From positions 254,810 through 318,809 of the forward strand of contig MSHJ01000009.1 in NCBI GenBank assembly GCA_001941065.1: a stretch of 64,000 bases of DNA. The letters are read 5' to 3'. How positions within the stretch are numbered: the stretch's first letter is position 1; every line of letters begins with the position of its first letter. Under the pieces are notes generated by a model. It did no database searches, was not told the DNA's origin, and worked only from the letters and a program-made list of their open reading frames with translations. The DNA comes from Alistipes sp. Zagget8. GTDB lineage: Bacteria; Bacteroidota; Bacteroidia; Bacteroidales; Rikenellaceae. The position numbers were made by a program, and so were the translations under genes. Below are positions 1 to 9,513 of the stretch, piece by piece.

Positions 1-501
1 CGTGTTGCCGATGAAGTAGGCGAGGTTGGTTTTGAGGTTCTCGCTTCCTGTGGTGAACCGGACGGTGACCGTTCCCGTGAACTGGTCGTTAGGACCCCAG
101 TTGTGGTCGGTCGTGGCGATGAAGGCCACCCACTCCACGGGTTCGTAATTGCCTTTCAGCCCGATGCGCGATTTCAGCGCTGCAGACCACGGGCCGCCGG
201 TTTTGGGCTCCTTGTCGGTGCCCACAGCGAGACGCATCTCCTTCGTTCCGGAGCCGTCGCTGGTCGTGTAGGTGACAACGGCGTTTTCGGCCATTTTCCA
301 CGCCGTGGGGGCCAGTATGGCGACCACGGGGGTCGTGCGGATGTCGATGTCCTTGTTTACCTCGATCCTGACGTCGAACGTGGCGTCGACGCCGGTGTTT
401 ACGGGGGCCGTTGCGGGGTGGTTGATGGCGAGGAACTCCATGCATCCCGCGACGATGGCCGCCAGTGCGGCGATCGTCAGGTATCTGTAATAGCGTTTCA
501 T
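1..501 (-). CDS. Lipoprotein of the mannose locus, 3' end cut by window edge
   Basis: The frame is open from ATG at 501 to base 1 (167 codons, no stop), so the C-terminus lies outside the window. The N-terminus MKRYYRYLTIAALAAIVAGC is an SPII signal with lipobox IVAGC, predicting a surface or outer-membrane lipoprotein. The rest is beta-rich with no catalytic motif I recognise; it resembles the SusE-position or DUF4961-type lipoproteins that follow SusCD/glycosidase operons (inference). It starts 11 bp after the preceding lipoprotein gene ends, so it is the last visible gene of the mannose operon. A glycan-binding accessory role is plausible but unproven. Confidence 0.7.
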   Translation of the reverse strand, partial: MKRYYRYLTIAALAAIVAGCMEFLAINHPATAPVNTGVDATFDVRIEVNKDIDIRTTPVVAILAPTAWKMAENAVVTYTTSDGSGTKEMRLAVGTDKEPKTGGPWSAALKSRIGLKGNYEPVEWVAFIATTDHNWGPNDQFTGTVTVRFTTGSENLKTNLAYFIGNT

Positions 502-512
502 CTTCGGTTCGT

Positions 513-977
513 TTATTGGTTTTCGCTCTCGTCCCCGACGGGCAGGAGCTGGTACTCGTATTGGTTCGAAGGCGCTCCCAGCTTGAACGGGAAGGTGACT
601 AGGCGGTCGCGCGTCATGTAGCAGATCACCTCGCCGGTCTCCTTTTCGCGGATCTCATAGGGGCTTTTGGCGGTGTGGATCTCCCACTCCACGTCCACAT
701 ATTCCTTCCCGGTCACGCGGAACGGCGCTTCGGCCTGCGTGAAGGTTAGCCGTGAGGGCTCTCCGTTCTTGTAGCTCAGCGTCAGTTCCACACCGTCGAA
801 GAAGCTGAAATAGGGCTTCACGTCGGTTTCGTTCTGCATTACCTTGTCGATTTTGAAGACCAGCGTTTTGTCGCCCATGGCCAGTGCGGGGTAGTCCTTG
901 CCGCTCTCCAGCTCGTTGGTGCAACTTGCCGTGAGGAGGCTCAGCGCGGTTATCAGGAAAACAAGCGGTGTTTTCAT
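513..977 (-). CDS. Small lipoprotein of unknown function (SusCD-associated)
   Basis: 154 aa. The N-terminus ends in lipobox LTASC, so Cys19 is likely lipidated. The mature part has alternating beta strands (VELTLSYKNG, SRLTFTQ, YVDVEWEIH), compatible with a small lipocalin- or immunoglobulin-like fold such as the DUF5004-type lipoproteins; I cannot assign a family with certainty. It begins 21 bp after the GH92 gene stops and ends 11 bp before the next lipoprotein starts, so it is co-transcribed in the mannose operon. Likely location is the outer membrane. No enzymatic motif is visible. Confidence 0.7.
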   Translation of the reverse strand: MKTPLVFLITALSLLTASCTNELESGKDYPALAMGDKTLVFKIDKVMQNETDVKPYFSFFDGVELTLSYKNGEPSRLTFTQAEAPFRVTGKEYVDVEWEIHTAKSPYEIREKETGEVICYMTRDRLVTFPFKLGAPSNQYEYQLLPVGDESENQ

Positions 978-998
978 GTCGGTAGTTTTTGGATGTTG

Positions 999-3722
999 TT
1001 ATTGTTTCGGATTCAGGTATTTGAGTTTGCCCCACTCCTTATTGGGCTGCTCCCCGAGCCACAGCTCGAGTTTGCCGCCGCGGATGAACTGTTCGTGGTC
1101 GAACTGGGCATAGTCCCACGGTTGGCCGTTGAGTTCGGCGCGGCGGATGTAGCAGTTGTCGGCCGAATTGTCGTGCGTCGTGATGACGAATTCGCGCCCG
1201 GGGTAGTAGTCGGGGTTGAGCCGGATGGTCACCCGGTCGAAGATCGGCGAGGTGATGTCGTAATAGGGCACGTCGGATTCGGTTCCCGTGACGCTGAACA
1301 GGCCGATGGCCATGAGTGCGCTCACGCCGCCCATCTGGCCCTGATCCTCGTCGTGGCCGCCGTAACCCTTGTCGGGGGTGATGCCGCCGTAGGCACGCTC
1401 CTTGACCTGACGCACCCAGTACTGCGTGAGCCAGGGTTTGCCGCCGTAGGTGAACAGGTGTGCGTTCGAACAGCCGGGCTGGTTGGCGTAGCTCACGTAA
1501 CCGCCGTCGCCGTATTCGTAGAGGAAATCGAAGCGGCGGGCCTGCTCGAAGGCATAGTTGAGCTTGTCGCAGAAGGCGTCGCCTCCGCCCATCATCCCGA
1601 CGAGTTTCGGCAGGTCGAACGACAACGACCAGGTTCCCTGCCAGGCGTTGGCCTCTACCCAGCCCTTGCCGTTCAGCGGATCGAGGTGCAGCCATTCTCC
1701 GTCCCGTTTTTTGGGGAAAATCAATCCCTGTTCGGCATTGAACAGCGGCGTCCATCCGTGGGCGCGGCGTTCGAACTCCCGGGCATCGGCCTTTTTGCCC
1801 AAACGCGCCGCCATGCGGCTCAGGCCCCAGTCCTGGAACGCCCATTCGAGCGTCTTGCCCGCGTTTCCAGGGCACCAGCCGTTGCGGATGTAGAATTTCA
1901 GGTCGTCGGCGCTCTCGTGGCTCATCATGCCGCCCGGCAGGTGGTTGCGTTTGATCGCTTCATAGGCGTGCAGCGGGTCAGTTTTCTTCATGATACCCTT
2001 CATGTAGGCGCTTACCAACATGCTGCTTGCCGGACAGCCCGTCATGATGAACGAGTAACCTCCCGCGCAGGCGCCGCGCGGCAGCAGGCCGCCGTTGTCG
2101 GCATACTGCACCAGACAGGCCGTGAAGTCGTCCATGATTTCGGGCCATGCCAGTCCCCAAAGGACGTTGAGGTTCCACTGCGTGAGCCAGAGGCCGTCGA
2201 AGCCGTACATGTTGAATTTCGGAGCGCCGTTCGCATCGAGTTCCACGCGGCGCAGCTTCATCGGATCGGACGTGCGTTTGTCTACGTATTTTCCGCCTGT
2301 GTAGTCGGGATACCAGCCGTTTACGTCGCTGATCTTGTGACGGCCCAGCAGCACGTGCCACAGGTCGGTGTAGAACTTGATTTGCTGCGCCTCGCTGCCG
2401 CCCTCGACGGCCATGCGGCCCAGCATCTCGTTCCAGATTGCCTGCGTTTCGCCGCGCACGGCGTCGAAATCCCATCCGTCGAGCTCCGCTTTCAGGTTGC
2501 CCACGGCGTTTTCCAGACTCGTGTACGACATGCCGATTTTGAAGAGCACCTCGCCAGACTCCTTCAGGTCGAAGTTGAGCATCATGCCCGCCTGATCGCC
2601 TGCAATGGCTTCTGCGCAAGGCATTACGCCCTGCTCGTTCCAGCCGTCGGCGCTCGTGAAGGGGCGGTTGCATTCCAGCACGAAGAAGAGCGCGATGCTG
2701 TCGGGACCGCCCCAGAAGCGGTCCGTCGTCATCAGTTCGCCGAGGATCACCGTGTCGCTCATGCGGTAGAGTTTGGCCCGGTTCATCGAACAGCTGCCCA
2801 GCGTGCTGCCCACATCCACGAGCAGTTTGCCCTGCTCGCCCTTGGTGTAGTTCACGCGGTAGAGCGCCGCGCGGTCCGTCGCCGTGTATTCGACCCAGGC
2901 GTTGTAGCGGTCGAGGTAAAGCCGGTGGTAACCCGGCTGGATGATCTCGCTCTCGTGGCTGAAAGGCGATTTCCATCCGGCCATGCCCTGCATCGGGTCC
3001 ACGTCGCCCGCGGCGGGCATGACGTTGGGCCCGGCGATCATCCAGTCGTTGATCTGCGTGAATCCCAGGATGTCGGGGAAATTGTAGTTGTAACCGCCGC
3101 CGCCCTGGTTCTTGTTGCGGGTGAAGGCGTGCGCCGCCACCATGCCCATCGGGCGTGCTGCGGGGGTGCAGAAGAACCAGCGTCCGCGCGTGGTCTCGAT
3201 CCAGGGATCGGCCCACTCCACATAGGAGGTACGTTCGTTCCGCGCGGGGAAGACCTCGATTTCCGAGAGGCCGATGTTTTTGCCCGCGCCGTCGGTGGCC
3301 TCGAAGCGCATCCATTTCACCTTCCGGGGGGCGAACGTCACGCTCCGGGGGCTTCCGTCGTTGGGAATCCCCGTTACGCTGACCTCTGAACCGTCGCTGA
3401 AGCGGAGCGTGCCTCCGGCGAGGTGTTCCTCGGGCGATACGCGGTCGTAGAGCACCACGCGCTCGATCGTCACCTCCTCGTCCCATTCCAGCTGTGCCCA
3501 CGGCATGTGCATCACGCCCCACGAGGCCACGGCTCCCCGGCAGGCCCATTCGCCCCGCCCGTCGTAGCGTATCAGGCCGTCGTTCAGCCCCTCGGCACCG
3601 TATTGTCCGCTCAGGGCGTCGGAGACGGTGGCATGCGCCTGCGGGGCGATGTTGTTCTGTGCCGCCCGGCCCGTCAGGGGACAGAGTGCCGCGAGGGCCA
3701 GTATACTGATTATCGTTTTCAT
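999..3722 (-). CDS. GH92-family alpha-mannosidase-like glycoside hydrolase
   Basis: 907 aa with a signal peptide (MKTIISILALAALCPLTGRA). Residues ~25-165 look like an F5/8C-type jelly-roll (VKWMRFEATDGAGKNIGLSE); ~170-880 is a GH92 core with C-terminal hallmarks GGHDEDQGQMGG, YYDITSPIFDRV, CYIRRAELNGQPW and WLGEQPNKEWG. GH92 enzymes are Ca-dependent exo-alpha-mannosidases. The usual GFSHTHLSG-type segment reads GFTQINDWMIAG here, so specificity may differ. It lies 18 bp after susD in an operon with a mannose kinase and phosphomannose isomerase, which supports mannose release from N-glycans or mannan in the periplasm. Family call is firm; exact linkage is inferred. Confidence 0.85.
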   Translation of the reverse strand: MKTIISILALAALCPLTGRAAQNNIAPQAHATVSDALSGQYGAEGLNDGLIRYDGRGEWACRGAVASWGVMHMPWAQLEWDEEVTIERVVLYDRVSPEEHLAGGTLRFSDGSEVSVTGIPNDGSPRSVTFAPRKVKWMRFEATDGAGKNIGLSEIEVFPARNERTSYVEWADPWIETTRGRWFFCTPAARPMGMVAAHAFTRNKNQGGGGYNYNFPDILGFTQINDWMIAGPNVMPAAGDVDPMQGMAGWKSPFSHESEIIQPGYHRLYLDRYNAWVEYTATDRAALYRVNYTKGEQGKLLVDVGSTLGSCSMNRAKLYRMSDTVILGELMTTDRFWGGPDSIALFFVLECNRPFTSADGWNEQGVMPCAEAIAGDQAGMMLNFDLKESGEVLFKIGMSYTSLENAVGNLKAELDGWDFDAVRGETQAIWNEMLGRMAVEGGSEAQQIKFYTDLWHVLLGRHKISDVNGWYPDYTGGKYVDKRTSDPMKLRRVELDANGAPKFNMYGFDGLWLTQWNLNVLWGLAWPEIMDDFTACLVQYADNGGLLPRGACAGGYSFIMTGCPASSMLVSAYMKGIMKKTDPLHAYEAIKRNHLPGGMMSHESADDLKFYIRNGWCPGNAGKTLEWAFQDWGLSRMAARLGKKADAREFERRAHGWTPLFNAEQGLIFPKKRDGEWLHLDPLNGKGWVEANAWQGTWSLSFDLPKLVGMMGGGDAFCDKLNYAFEQARRFDFLYEYGDGGYVSYANQPGCSNAHLFTYGGKPWLTQYWVRQVKERAYGGITPDKGYGGHDEDQGQMGGVSALMAIGLFSVTGTESDVPYYDITSPIFDRVTIRLNPDYYPGREFVITTHDNSADNCYIRRAELNGQPWDYAQFDHEQFIRGGKLELWLGEQPNKEWGKLKYLNPKQ

Positions 3723-3740
3723 CGATCTTGAATTATTCCG

Positions 3741-5294
3741 TTAATAACCGTCGTTCTGCGTGATCTTTTTGTTCAGCAGTCGTTCGTACTGCGGGATCGG
3801 ATAGAGCTTGTGCTTGTCGGCGGCATAGGCGGCGGGCTTGGCGCGTTTCACCTCGCCGGCGAAATCCGTCGAGAGGCGCACGAGGTCGAACCAGCGCGAA
3901 CCTTCGAGCGCCAGCTCCCAGCGGCGTTCGTCGAGCACCGCCTTGCGGAATCCGGCGTGGTCGAGGTTCTTCAGGTCGTGGTCGCCCGAACCGTTGTCCC
4001 GGAAGGCACGGTCGCGCACTTTGTTGATGGCGTCGTAAGCCTCGGTCGTGGGGCCGTTGTGCACTTCGTTCAGCGCCTCGGCGTAGATCAGCAGCAACTC
4101 CGAATAACGCATGTAGGGATAGTTCTGGTTCGAGTTCTGGCCGTTGGGTTCGGCTTCGCGGTCCCAGAACTTGCAGAAATAGTAGGGATACTTGGCGCTC
4201 TCCGCGAAGACGATGGTCGATCCGTCGCTGTACGTGAAGTCCTTCATGATCGTCGCGTCGCGCCGGGTGTCGCCCTCGGCGAACGACTTGTAGAGGTTCT
4301 CCGTCGGGACGATCCACGAATTGGCGTTCGAGGGACCCTCGTTGCCGCCGGGGCTGTTCTGGCGGATTTCCGCGGGCAGCAGCGAGACGTTGAACTGCGA
4401 TTTCCACAGGTCGTCGCCGCCGTAGTTGATCGATACGACCGATTCGATGCCGTGTTTCTTGCTGATGATGAAGTTGTCGGCGAAATCGGGGAAGAGGTCG
4501 TATTTTCCGGTCTTGATCACCTCATAGGCCTAGTCGGCGGCGGCCTGATAGTCGTCTGTATCGTGTGTCCGGGCTGCCTTGATCAGGTATACCTTCGCCA
4601 TCACGGCGTTGGCCATGAGCACGTCGGCGCGGCCGTAGCCGGAGCGGTAGTTGTCCATCAGGTTGTCGATGGCGAATTGCAGGTCCCCGATCGCCGTGCC
4701 GAGCACCGTGAGCTGGTCCGTGCGTTCCACGCCGAACAGCTCGTCGACCGATTCGCTGGGTTTCAGCCGCAGCGGCATGTCGCCCCATATCTTGACCGCC
4801 TCGGCATAGAGCAGGCCGCGCCAGAAGCGGGCTTCGCCCACCAGGTGGTCGCGCTTGTCGGGGTCCATGTCGATGGCCGGAATCCGGTCGATGGCGATGT
4901 TGGCGGTGTTGATGGCCCGGTAGAAGGCGTACCACAGCGTCTTGACCTTGCCGTCGGTCTCTGGAAGACTGAAATTATCGAAGTTGGCATAGAGCCAGTT
5001 GTCGTGGAGGGCGTTGTCCGAGAAGAGGTCCTGCGACAGCCAGTAGTCGTTGTAGAAAACGCCGCCGTAGGGGGTGTTCGCGTTACCCGTGCCCTGCCAC
5101 TGGCTGACCGAACCGATGCCCACCGTCTCGTAGATGGCGTTGACGGCGCCTTCGGCGTCCGACTCGGTGGTGTAGTAATTCTTGTCCGTCACGTTCGACA
5201 GGGGCACTTCGTCGAGGAACCCGCTGCAGGATGCGAGCCCCAGCGACAGGCCGAAAATCGTATGTATGAATCTGTTTTTCATCTTCGTAATCAT
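3741..5294 (-). pseudogene. SusD-family glycan-binding lipoprotein interrupted by an in-frame TAG
   Basis: One reading frame encodes a full-length SusD (517 codons) but has an amber codon at 4530-4532 (codon 255). The 5' part starts MITKMKNRFIHT (MKNRF at 5282 is an alternative start), has lipobox GLASC and typical SusD helices (FWRGLLYAEAVKIWGDMPL). The 3' part resumes at AYEVIKTGKYDLFPDF and contains YPYMRYSELLLIYAEALNEV. The interrupted motif AAD-stop-AYEVI normally has Trp in SusD proteins, so a single TGG-to-TAG change is the simplest explanation. It sits 14 bp after susC and 18 bp before GH92. It could be a real null allele, a read-through gene or a consensus error. Without SusD the SusC transporter would lack its lid. 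Confidence 0.85.
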
Positions 5295-5308
5295 TATTGG
5301 TCAGTAGC

Positions 5309-8300
5309 TTAGAAAGTCATCGAGACGCCCAGCGAATATTTCCGCGACGTGGGATAGAGGTTCTGGTCGATGCCGCCGCCGATCGAGGGGTCGTTGCCCG
5401 TGTATTTGGTGAAGGTGTAGAGGTTCTCGAACGACACGAACACGTTGATATTGGCGATGCCGCGCAGGGACTTGCGGGGAATCGTGTAGCCGATCGTCAG
5501 GTCGCGGATGCGCAGGTAGCTGCCGTCCTCGACCCAGCGGTCGGAGAAGCCCGACGAATTGGACACGGCATCGGCGCGGGGCAGTTTCCCGTTGGGGTTC
5601 TGCGGCGTCCAGCGGTCGAGCACCGTGGTGATGTTGTTGTACGAACCGTCCATCGACTCCAGCTCTTTGCGCGTGTAGTTGATCACGTCGTTGCCGTAGG
5701 TGCCTTCCAGGAAGAGGTTCAGGTTGAAGTTCTTGTACGAGAAGCTGTTGTTGAATCCGAACGAGAATTTCGGGGCGAGGTTGCCCAGGATGACCTCGTC
5801 GTTGAGGTCGATGATGCCGTCCTTCTTGATGTCCTGGTATTTCTGCTCGCCGGCCACCATCGGGCGGTTGGGCAGCTGCGCCACCTGCGTCAGGTCCTCG
5901 TCCAGCTGGGCGATGCCGTTGGTCTTGTAACCCCAGATGTTGTTCAGCTTGTCGCCGACCACCATGCGGGTCACGCCCGTACCGGCCGATTGGCCCTCGG
6001 CAATGTTGAGTTTCTCGATGCGGGTGACGTTGGTGTCGATGTTGAAGGTCGATGTCCAGTTGAAATTACGCGTCGTCACGGGAACGCCCGTCACCGAGAA
6101 CTCGAAGCCGCGGTTGCTCAGGTCGCCCAGGTTGCGCATCGAGAACATATAGCCCGAATACATCGGCAGGTCGACGGCGTAGAGCAGGTCGGTGGTGTAT
6201 TTACGGTAGTAGTCGGCGGTGATGCTCAGCCGGTTGTCGAACAGGCCGATGTCGATACCCGCGTCGAACTGCGAGGTCGACTCCCACGCCAGGTCGGCGT
6301 TGGGCAGCGTCAGCGGAGCCAGTCCGCCGCTGGCGATACCGTCGCCGAAGGGCGGTTTCACCGAGACCAGCGTACCCTGCGACTGATAGGGCGAGATGCC
6401 CGCATTGCCCACTACGCCGTAGCTGAGACGGAGTTTGAGGTTCGAGACGGTTTTCACGTCCTTCATGAATTTCTCCTCCGAGATACGCCATGCGAAGGCT
6501 CCCGAAGGGAAGAAACCGTACTTGTGGTTGGCGCCGAATTTCGACGAGCCGTCGACACGGCCGGTGAACGTGAACAGATAGCGGTTGTCGAACGAGTAGT
6601 GGATGCGGCTGATGTAGGAGAGCATCGCCCACTCGGAATCGGTCGTCTGGTTGAGCCAGACATCCTTGCCGACGCTCAGGTCATGGTAGCCGAGGCGGTT
6701 GTCCTCGAAGTTCTTTACGCCCAGCCGGAAGACGGTCTGGGTGAATTTCTGGGCCGTTTGCCCGATCATGGCCGAGAGGTTGTGCTTGCCCCAGGTGTTC
6801 TTGTAGGTGAGCGTGTTCTCCCAAACCCAGGTCTTGGTGTTGAACGTGGCGACGTTGCCTTTGCCGGGGCCGTCCACCGCCACCGCGAGGTCATTGGGCA
6901 GGAACATGCGGTCCATGCTGAAAATGTCGTCCACACCGAACTGCGTGCGGAATACCAGCCGGTCGTCGCCCAGGAATTTCAGGTCGGTGTAGATGTTGCC
7001 CGTGAAGCGGTTCTGGCGGTTCTGCATGTCGGCTTTGCGGGCCGTGGCAACGGGGTTGCCGCCGTAGACGCCCGTAGACGAAGAGAGGTTGTTGCGGAAG
7101 GTGTAGTTGCCGTCGGCGTCGTACACGGGGAGCGCCGGGTTCATGTCGTAGGCCATGGAGATCAGACTCAGCGACTGGTCGGCGTTGCCGTAACCCTCGG
7201 ACTGTACCTGCGAATAACCCATCGTGCTGCCGAAGCTGATGTACTTGTTGATTTCGGCCGCCACCTGCCCGCGGAACGTGTAGCGGTTGAAGTCCGTGTT
7301 GATGAGGATGCCCTCCTGGTTGAAATAACCGGCCGAGAAGTTGTAGGTGACCTTCTTCGATCCGCCGCCGAAATTCACCTGGTAGTTCTGCGTAATGGCC
7401 GTGCGGAAGATTTCGTCCAGCCAGTTGGTGCGCGTCACCACCGACTTGGGGTCCTGGAAATAGGCCGGGACGGACATTCCTGCATTCTCGTAAGCCTCTT
7501 TGCCCAGCTGCGCGAGCTGTGCGCCGTCGAGCATCGTGTAGGCCTGCTCGGGGGTCTGGAGCGAGAGGGTGGCGCTGAAACGCACCTCTCCGCGCTGTTC
7601 GCGGCCCTTCTTCGTCGTGACGAGGATGACGCCGTTGGCGCCGCGGGCTCCGTAAATGGCGGTCGCCGAGGCGTCCTTCAACACCTCGATCGACTCGATG
7701 TCATTGGTGCTGAGGCTCGACAGCGGGTTGATGACCAGACCTTGCCCTTCGGTTACCGATTCGCTGATCAGGGGCACGCCATCGATTACGTAGAGCGGTT
7801 CGTTGGTGCCGTTGATCGAGCTCGTGCCGCGGATGCGGATCGACGCACCCCCCCCCGGCTGTCCGTCGTTCTGGCGTACCTGCACACCGGCTATCTGACC
7901 GCGCAGGGCGTTGTCGAACGAGGCGATGGGCTTGTTTTCGAGCAGTTCCGATTTGATCGACGAGACGGCGCCCGTGAGGTCGGATTTCTTCATCGAGCCG
8001 TAACCGATGGCGACGACCTCTTCGAGGGCGATGGCATCCTCCTGCAGCGTGACGTCGATCCGCGTGCGGCCTGCGACGGCGATCTCTTGGGTCTTGCACC
8101 CGAAGAATGAGTAGACCAGCACGGCCTTGTCCGACGATACGCGGATCGTATAGCTGCCGTCGGCCGAGGTGACCGTACCGCGGTTGGTTCCCTTCTCCAC
8201 GACGGAGGCTCCCGCGACGGGTTGTGCATTGCGGTCCGTGATTGCGCCCGAAACTTCGTACCGGCTCTGGGCCCGGACTCCGGAAACACCCAGCAGCAGA

Positions 8301-8374
8301 AGGCAGACAAGGGCGGCGAAGCTCCGGAAAGCCTGTCCTCTGCGGAAGTCAAGTTGTTTTTGTTTCATGGTCAT
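5309..8374 (-). CDS. SusC-family TonB-dependent outer-membrane transporter (mannose locus)
   Basis: About 1021 aa. I chose ATG at 8374 (MTMKQKQLDFRR), followed by a signal sequence ending VSGVRAQS; ATG at 8368 is an alternative. The order is an N-terminal carboxypeptidase-like domain (YEVSGAITDRNAQPVAGASV), plug (GYGSMKKSDLTGAVSSI, IRGTSSINGTNEPLYVIDG, YGARGANGVILVTTKKG) and 22-strand barrel ending GVSMTF with a terminal aromatic residue. It imports glycan fragments with SusD and TonB energy. It follows the ROK kinase by 29 bp and precedes the broken susD by 14 bp. Gene neighbours point to alpha-mannosides as substrate (inference). Confidence 0.95.
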   Translation of the reverse strand: MTMKQKQLDFRRGQAFRSFAALVCLLLLGVSGVRAQSRYEVSGAITDRNAQPVAGASVVEKGTNRGTVTSADGSYTIRVSSDKAVLVYSFFGCKTQEIAVAGRTRIDVTLQEDAIALEEVVAIGYGSMKKSDLTGAVSSIKSELLENKPIASFDNALRGQIAGVQVRQNDGQPGGGASIRIRGTSSINGTNEPLYVIDGVPLISESVTEGQGLVINPLSSLSTNDIESIEVLKDASATAIYGARGANGVILVTTKKGREQRGEVRFSATLSLQTPEQAYTMLDGAQLAQLGKEAYENAGMSVPAYFQDPKSVVTRTNWLDEIFRTAITQNYQVNFGGGSKKVTYNFSAGYFNQEGILINTDFNRYTFRGQVAAEINKYISFGSTMGYSQVQSEGYGNADQSLSLISMAYDMNPALPVYDADGNYTFRNNLSSSTGVYGGNPVATARKADMQNRQNRFTGNIYTDLKFLGDDRLVFRTQFGVDDIFSMDRMFLPNDLAVAVDGPGKGNVATFNTKTWVWENTLTYKNTWGKHNLSAMIGQTAQKFTQTVFRLGVKNFEDNRLGYHDLSVGKDVWLNQTTDSEWAMLSYISRIHYSFDNRYLFTFTGRVDGSSKFGANHKYGFFPSGAFAWRISEEKFMKDVKTVSNLKLRLSYGVVGNAGISPYQSQGTLVSVKPPFGDGIASGGLAPLTLPNADLAWESTSQFDAGIDIGLFDNRLSITADYYRKYTTDLLYAVDLPMYSGYMFSMRNLGDLSNRGFEFSVTGVPVTTRNFNWTSTFNIDTNVTRIEKLNIAEGQSAGTGVTRMVVGDKLNNIWGYKTNGIAQLDEDLTQVAQLPNRPMVAGEQKYQDIKKDGIIDLNDEVILGNLAPKFSFGFNNSFSYKNFNLNLFLEGTYGNDVINYTRKELESMDGSYNNITTVLDRWTPQNPNGKLPRADAVSNSSGFSDRWVEDGSYLRIRDLTIGYTIPRKSLRGIANINVFVSFENLYTFTKYTGNDPSIGGGIDQNLYPTSRKYSLGVSMTF

Positions 8375-8403
8375 TTCAAGTATTTGGTTAGTTTGTATCT
8401 TGT

Positions 8404-9513
8404 TCAAATGGATTCCGTTTGTCCAATGTGGTTGAGCGCATAGACGTAGGCGCCGACGGAGACGGCGTGGCTGGCTCCCAGCCGGCTGATGGTCAGTCCG
8501 ATCTGCTTGTCGGCATCGTACAGTACGACCTTTTCCGATCCGTAGACTTTCAGTGGCCTCCCTCCGTTGGCGACGAACCGCCCGAGCGACGCTTCGTCGT
8601 CGAGGTTCACCACCTCGGTCTGCATGCGGCAGAAGGAGGTGCCGTTCATCATCTTCAGCGGGCTGCGCATCTCTTCCAGCATCGCCGGGATGAAAAACTC
8701 CGCTGCGCCGGTCAGTCCGCCGCCGATGACGATGATGCCGTCGACGATGGTTGCGGCGGCGGCGAGCGCGTCGCCTGCCGCGCGTCCCAGTTCGGCGAAA
8801 CTCTCCCGGGCCGCTGCGGCGTTCCCCGGGCGCGTGCCTTTGGCGATGTCGTAGATATCTTTCGGAGTGAGGTCGGCCGTGTCGCCCGAACGCTCGGCGT
8901 AGACACGCTTCACGGCTCGGATGCTGACGCTCTCCTCGACGATGTATTCGGGGTATTTGCCGTTGCGGAAGCACCATACGTCGCCGCCCGAGGCGTTGTC
9001 GCCCAGCAATAGTTCTCCGCCGACGACCACGCCGCATCCGAATCCCGTTCCGAGCGTCACGCCCAGCAGGTTGCGGTAACGTTTCTGCGATCCGGCGGCG
9101 GCCAGTTGCGCATTGACCCACGGAAGCGCCCCGACCATGGCCTCGCCGTAGGCGAAGAGGTTGCCGTCGTTGTTGATGAAGACCGGGATGCCGAATTCCA
9201 GTTCGAGGAACGGACCGAGGGCCACACCGTCGCGGAACGACGGAAAGTTGGGCAGGTTGCCGCCGATGATTCCGTGGGGATAGTCGGCCGGTCCCGGGAA
9301 TGCGAAGCTGATCGCCACGGGAGGCGTGTCGAGCCGGGAGATCACCTCGCGGAATCCCTCGACGAGGGTTTGCAGGCACAGGTCCAGGTCGTGGGAGTTC
9401 GACGGCCGGCAAAGGGGCTCGGTGATGAACTCACAGCCCCGCATGGCCCCGAATACGAAGTTCGTACCGCCCGCGTCGAGCGTTACGACCGTTCTGTCAT
9501 CGTGCTGATACAT
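8404..9513 (-). CDS. ROK-family sugar kinase (probable mannokinase/glucokinase)
   Basis: 369 aa with the ROK/actin-fold phosphate motif VTLDAGGTNFVFGA at the N-terminus and the sugar/ATP region GVTLGTGFGCGVVVGGELLL. A second glycine-rich stretch (GIIVIGGGLTGAAEFF) forms the adenosine part. The zinc-binding CxCGxxGCxE motif of classical ROK repressors and kinases is absent, and there is no HTH, so this is an enzyme rather than a repressor. Its start overlaps the end of the MFS gene by 17 bp, implying translational coupling. Between a sugar permease and phosphomannose isomerase, mannose phosphorylation is the likely role; substrate is inferred from context. Confidence 0.85.
   Translation of the reverse strand: MYQHDDRTVVTLDAGGTNFVFGAMRGCEFITEPLCRPSNSHDLDLCLQTLVEGFREVISRLDTPPVAISFAFPGPADYPHGIIGGNLPNFPSFRDGVALGPFLELEFGIPVFINNDGNLFAYGEAMVGALPWVNAQLAAAGSQKRYRNLLGVTLGTGFGCGVVVGGELLLGDNASGGDVWCFRNGKYPEYIVEESVSIRAVKRVYAERSGDTADLTPKDIYDIAKGTRPGNAAAARESFAELGRAAGDALAAAATIVDGIIVIGGGLTGAAEFFIPAMLEEMRSPLKMMNGTSFCRMQTEVVNLDDEASLGRFVANGGRPLKVYGSEKVVLYDADKQIGLTISRLGASHAVSVGAYVYALNHIGQTESI

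Noticed and set aside
1000..3390. Long plus-strand ORFs opposite minus-strand genes (for example 993-3389, 5297-8110, 45253-48300)
   Set aside because: They mirror real SusC, GH92 and other genes, have Arg/Val/His-rich low-complexity composition and no recognisable domains; this is typical of antisense frames in GC-rich DNA.
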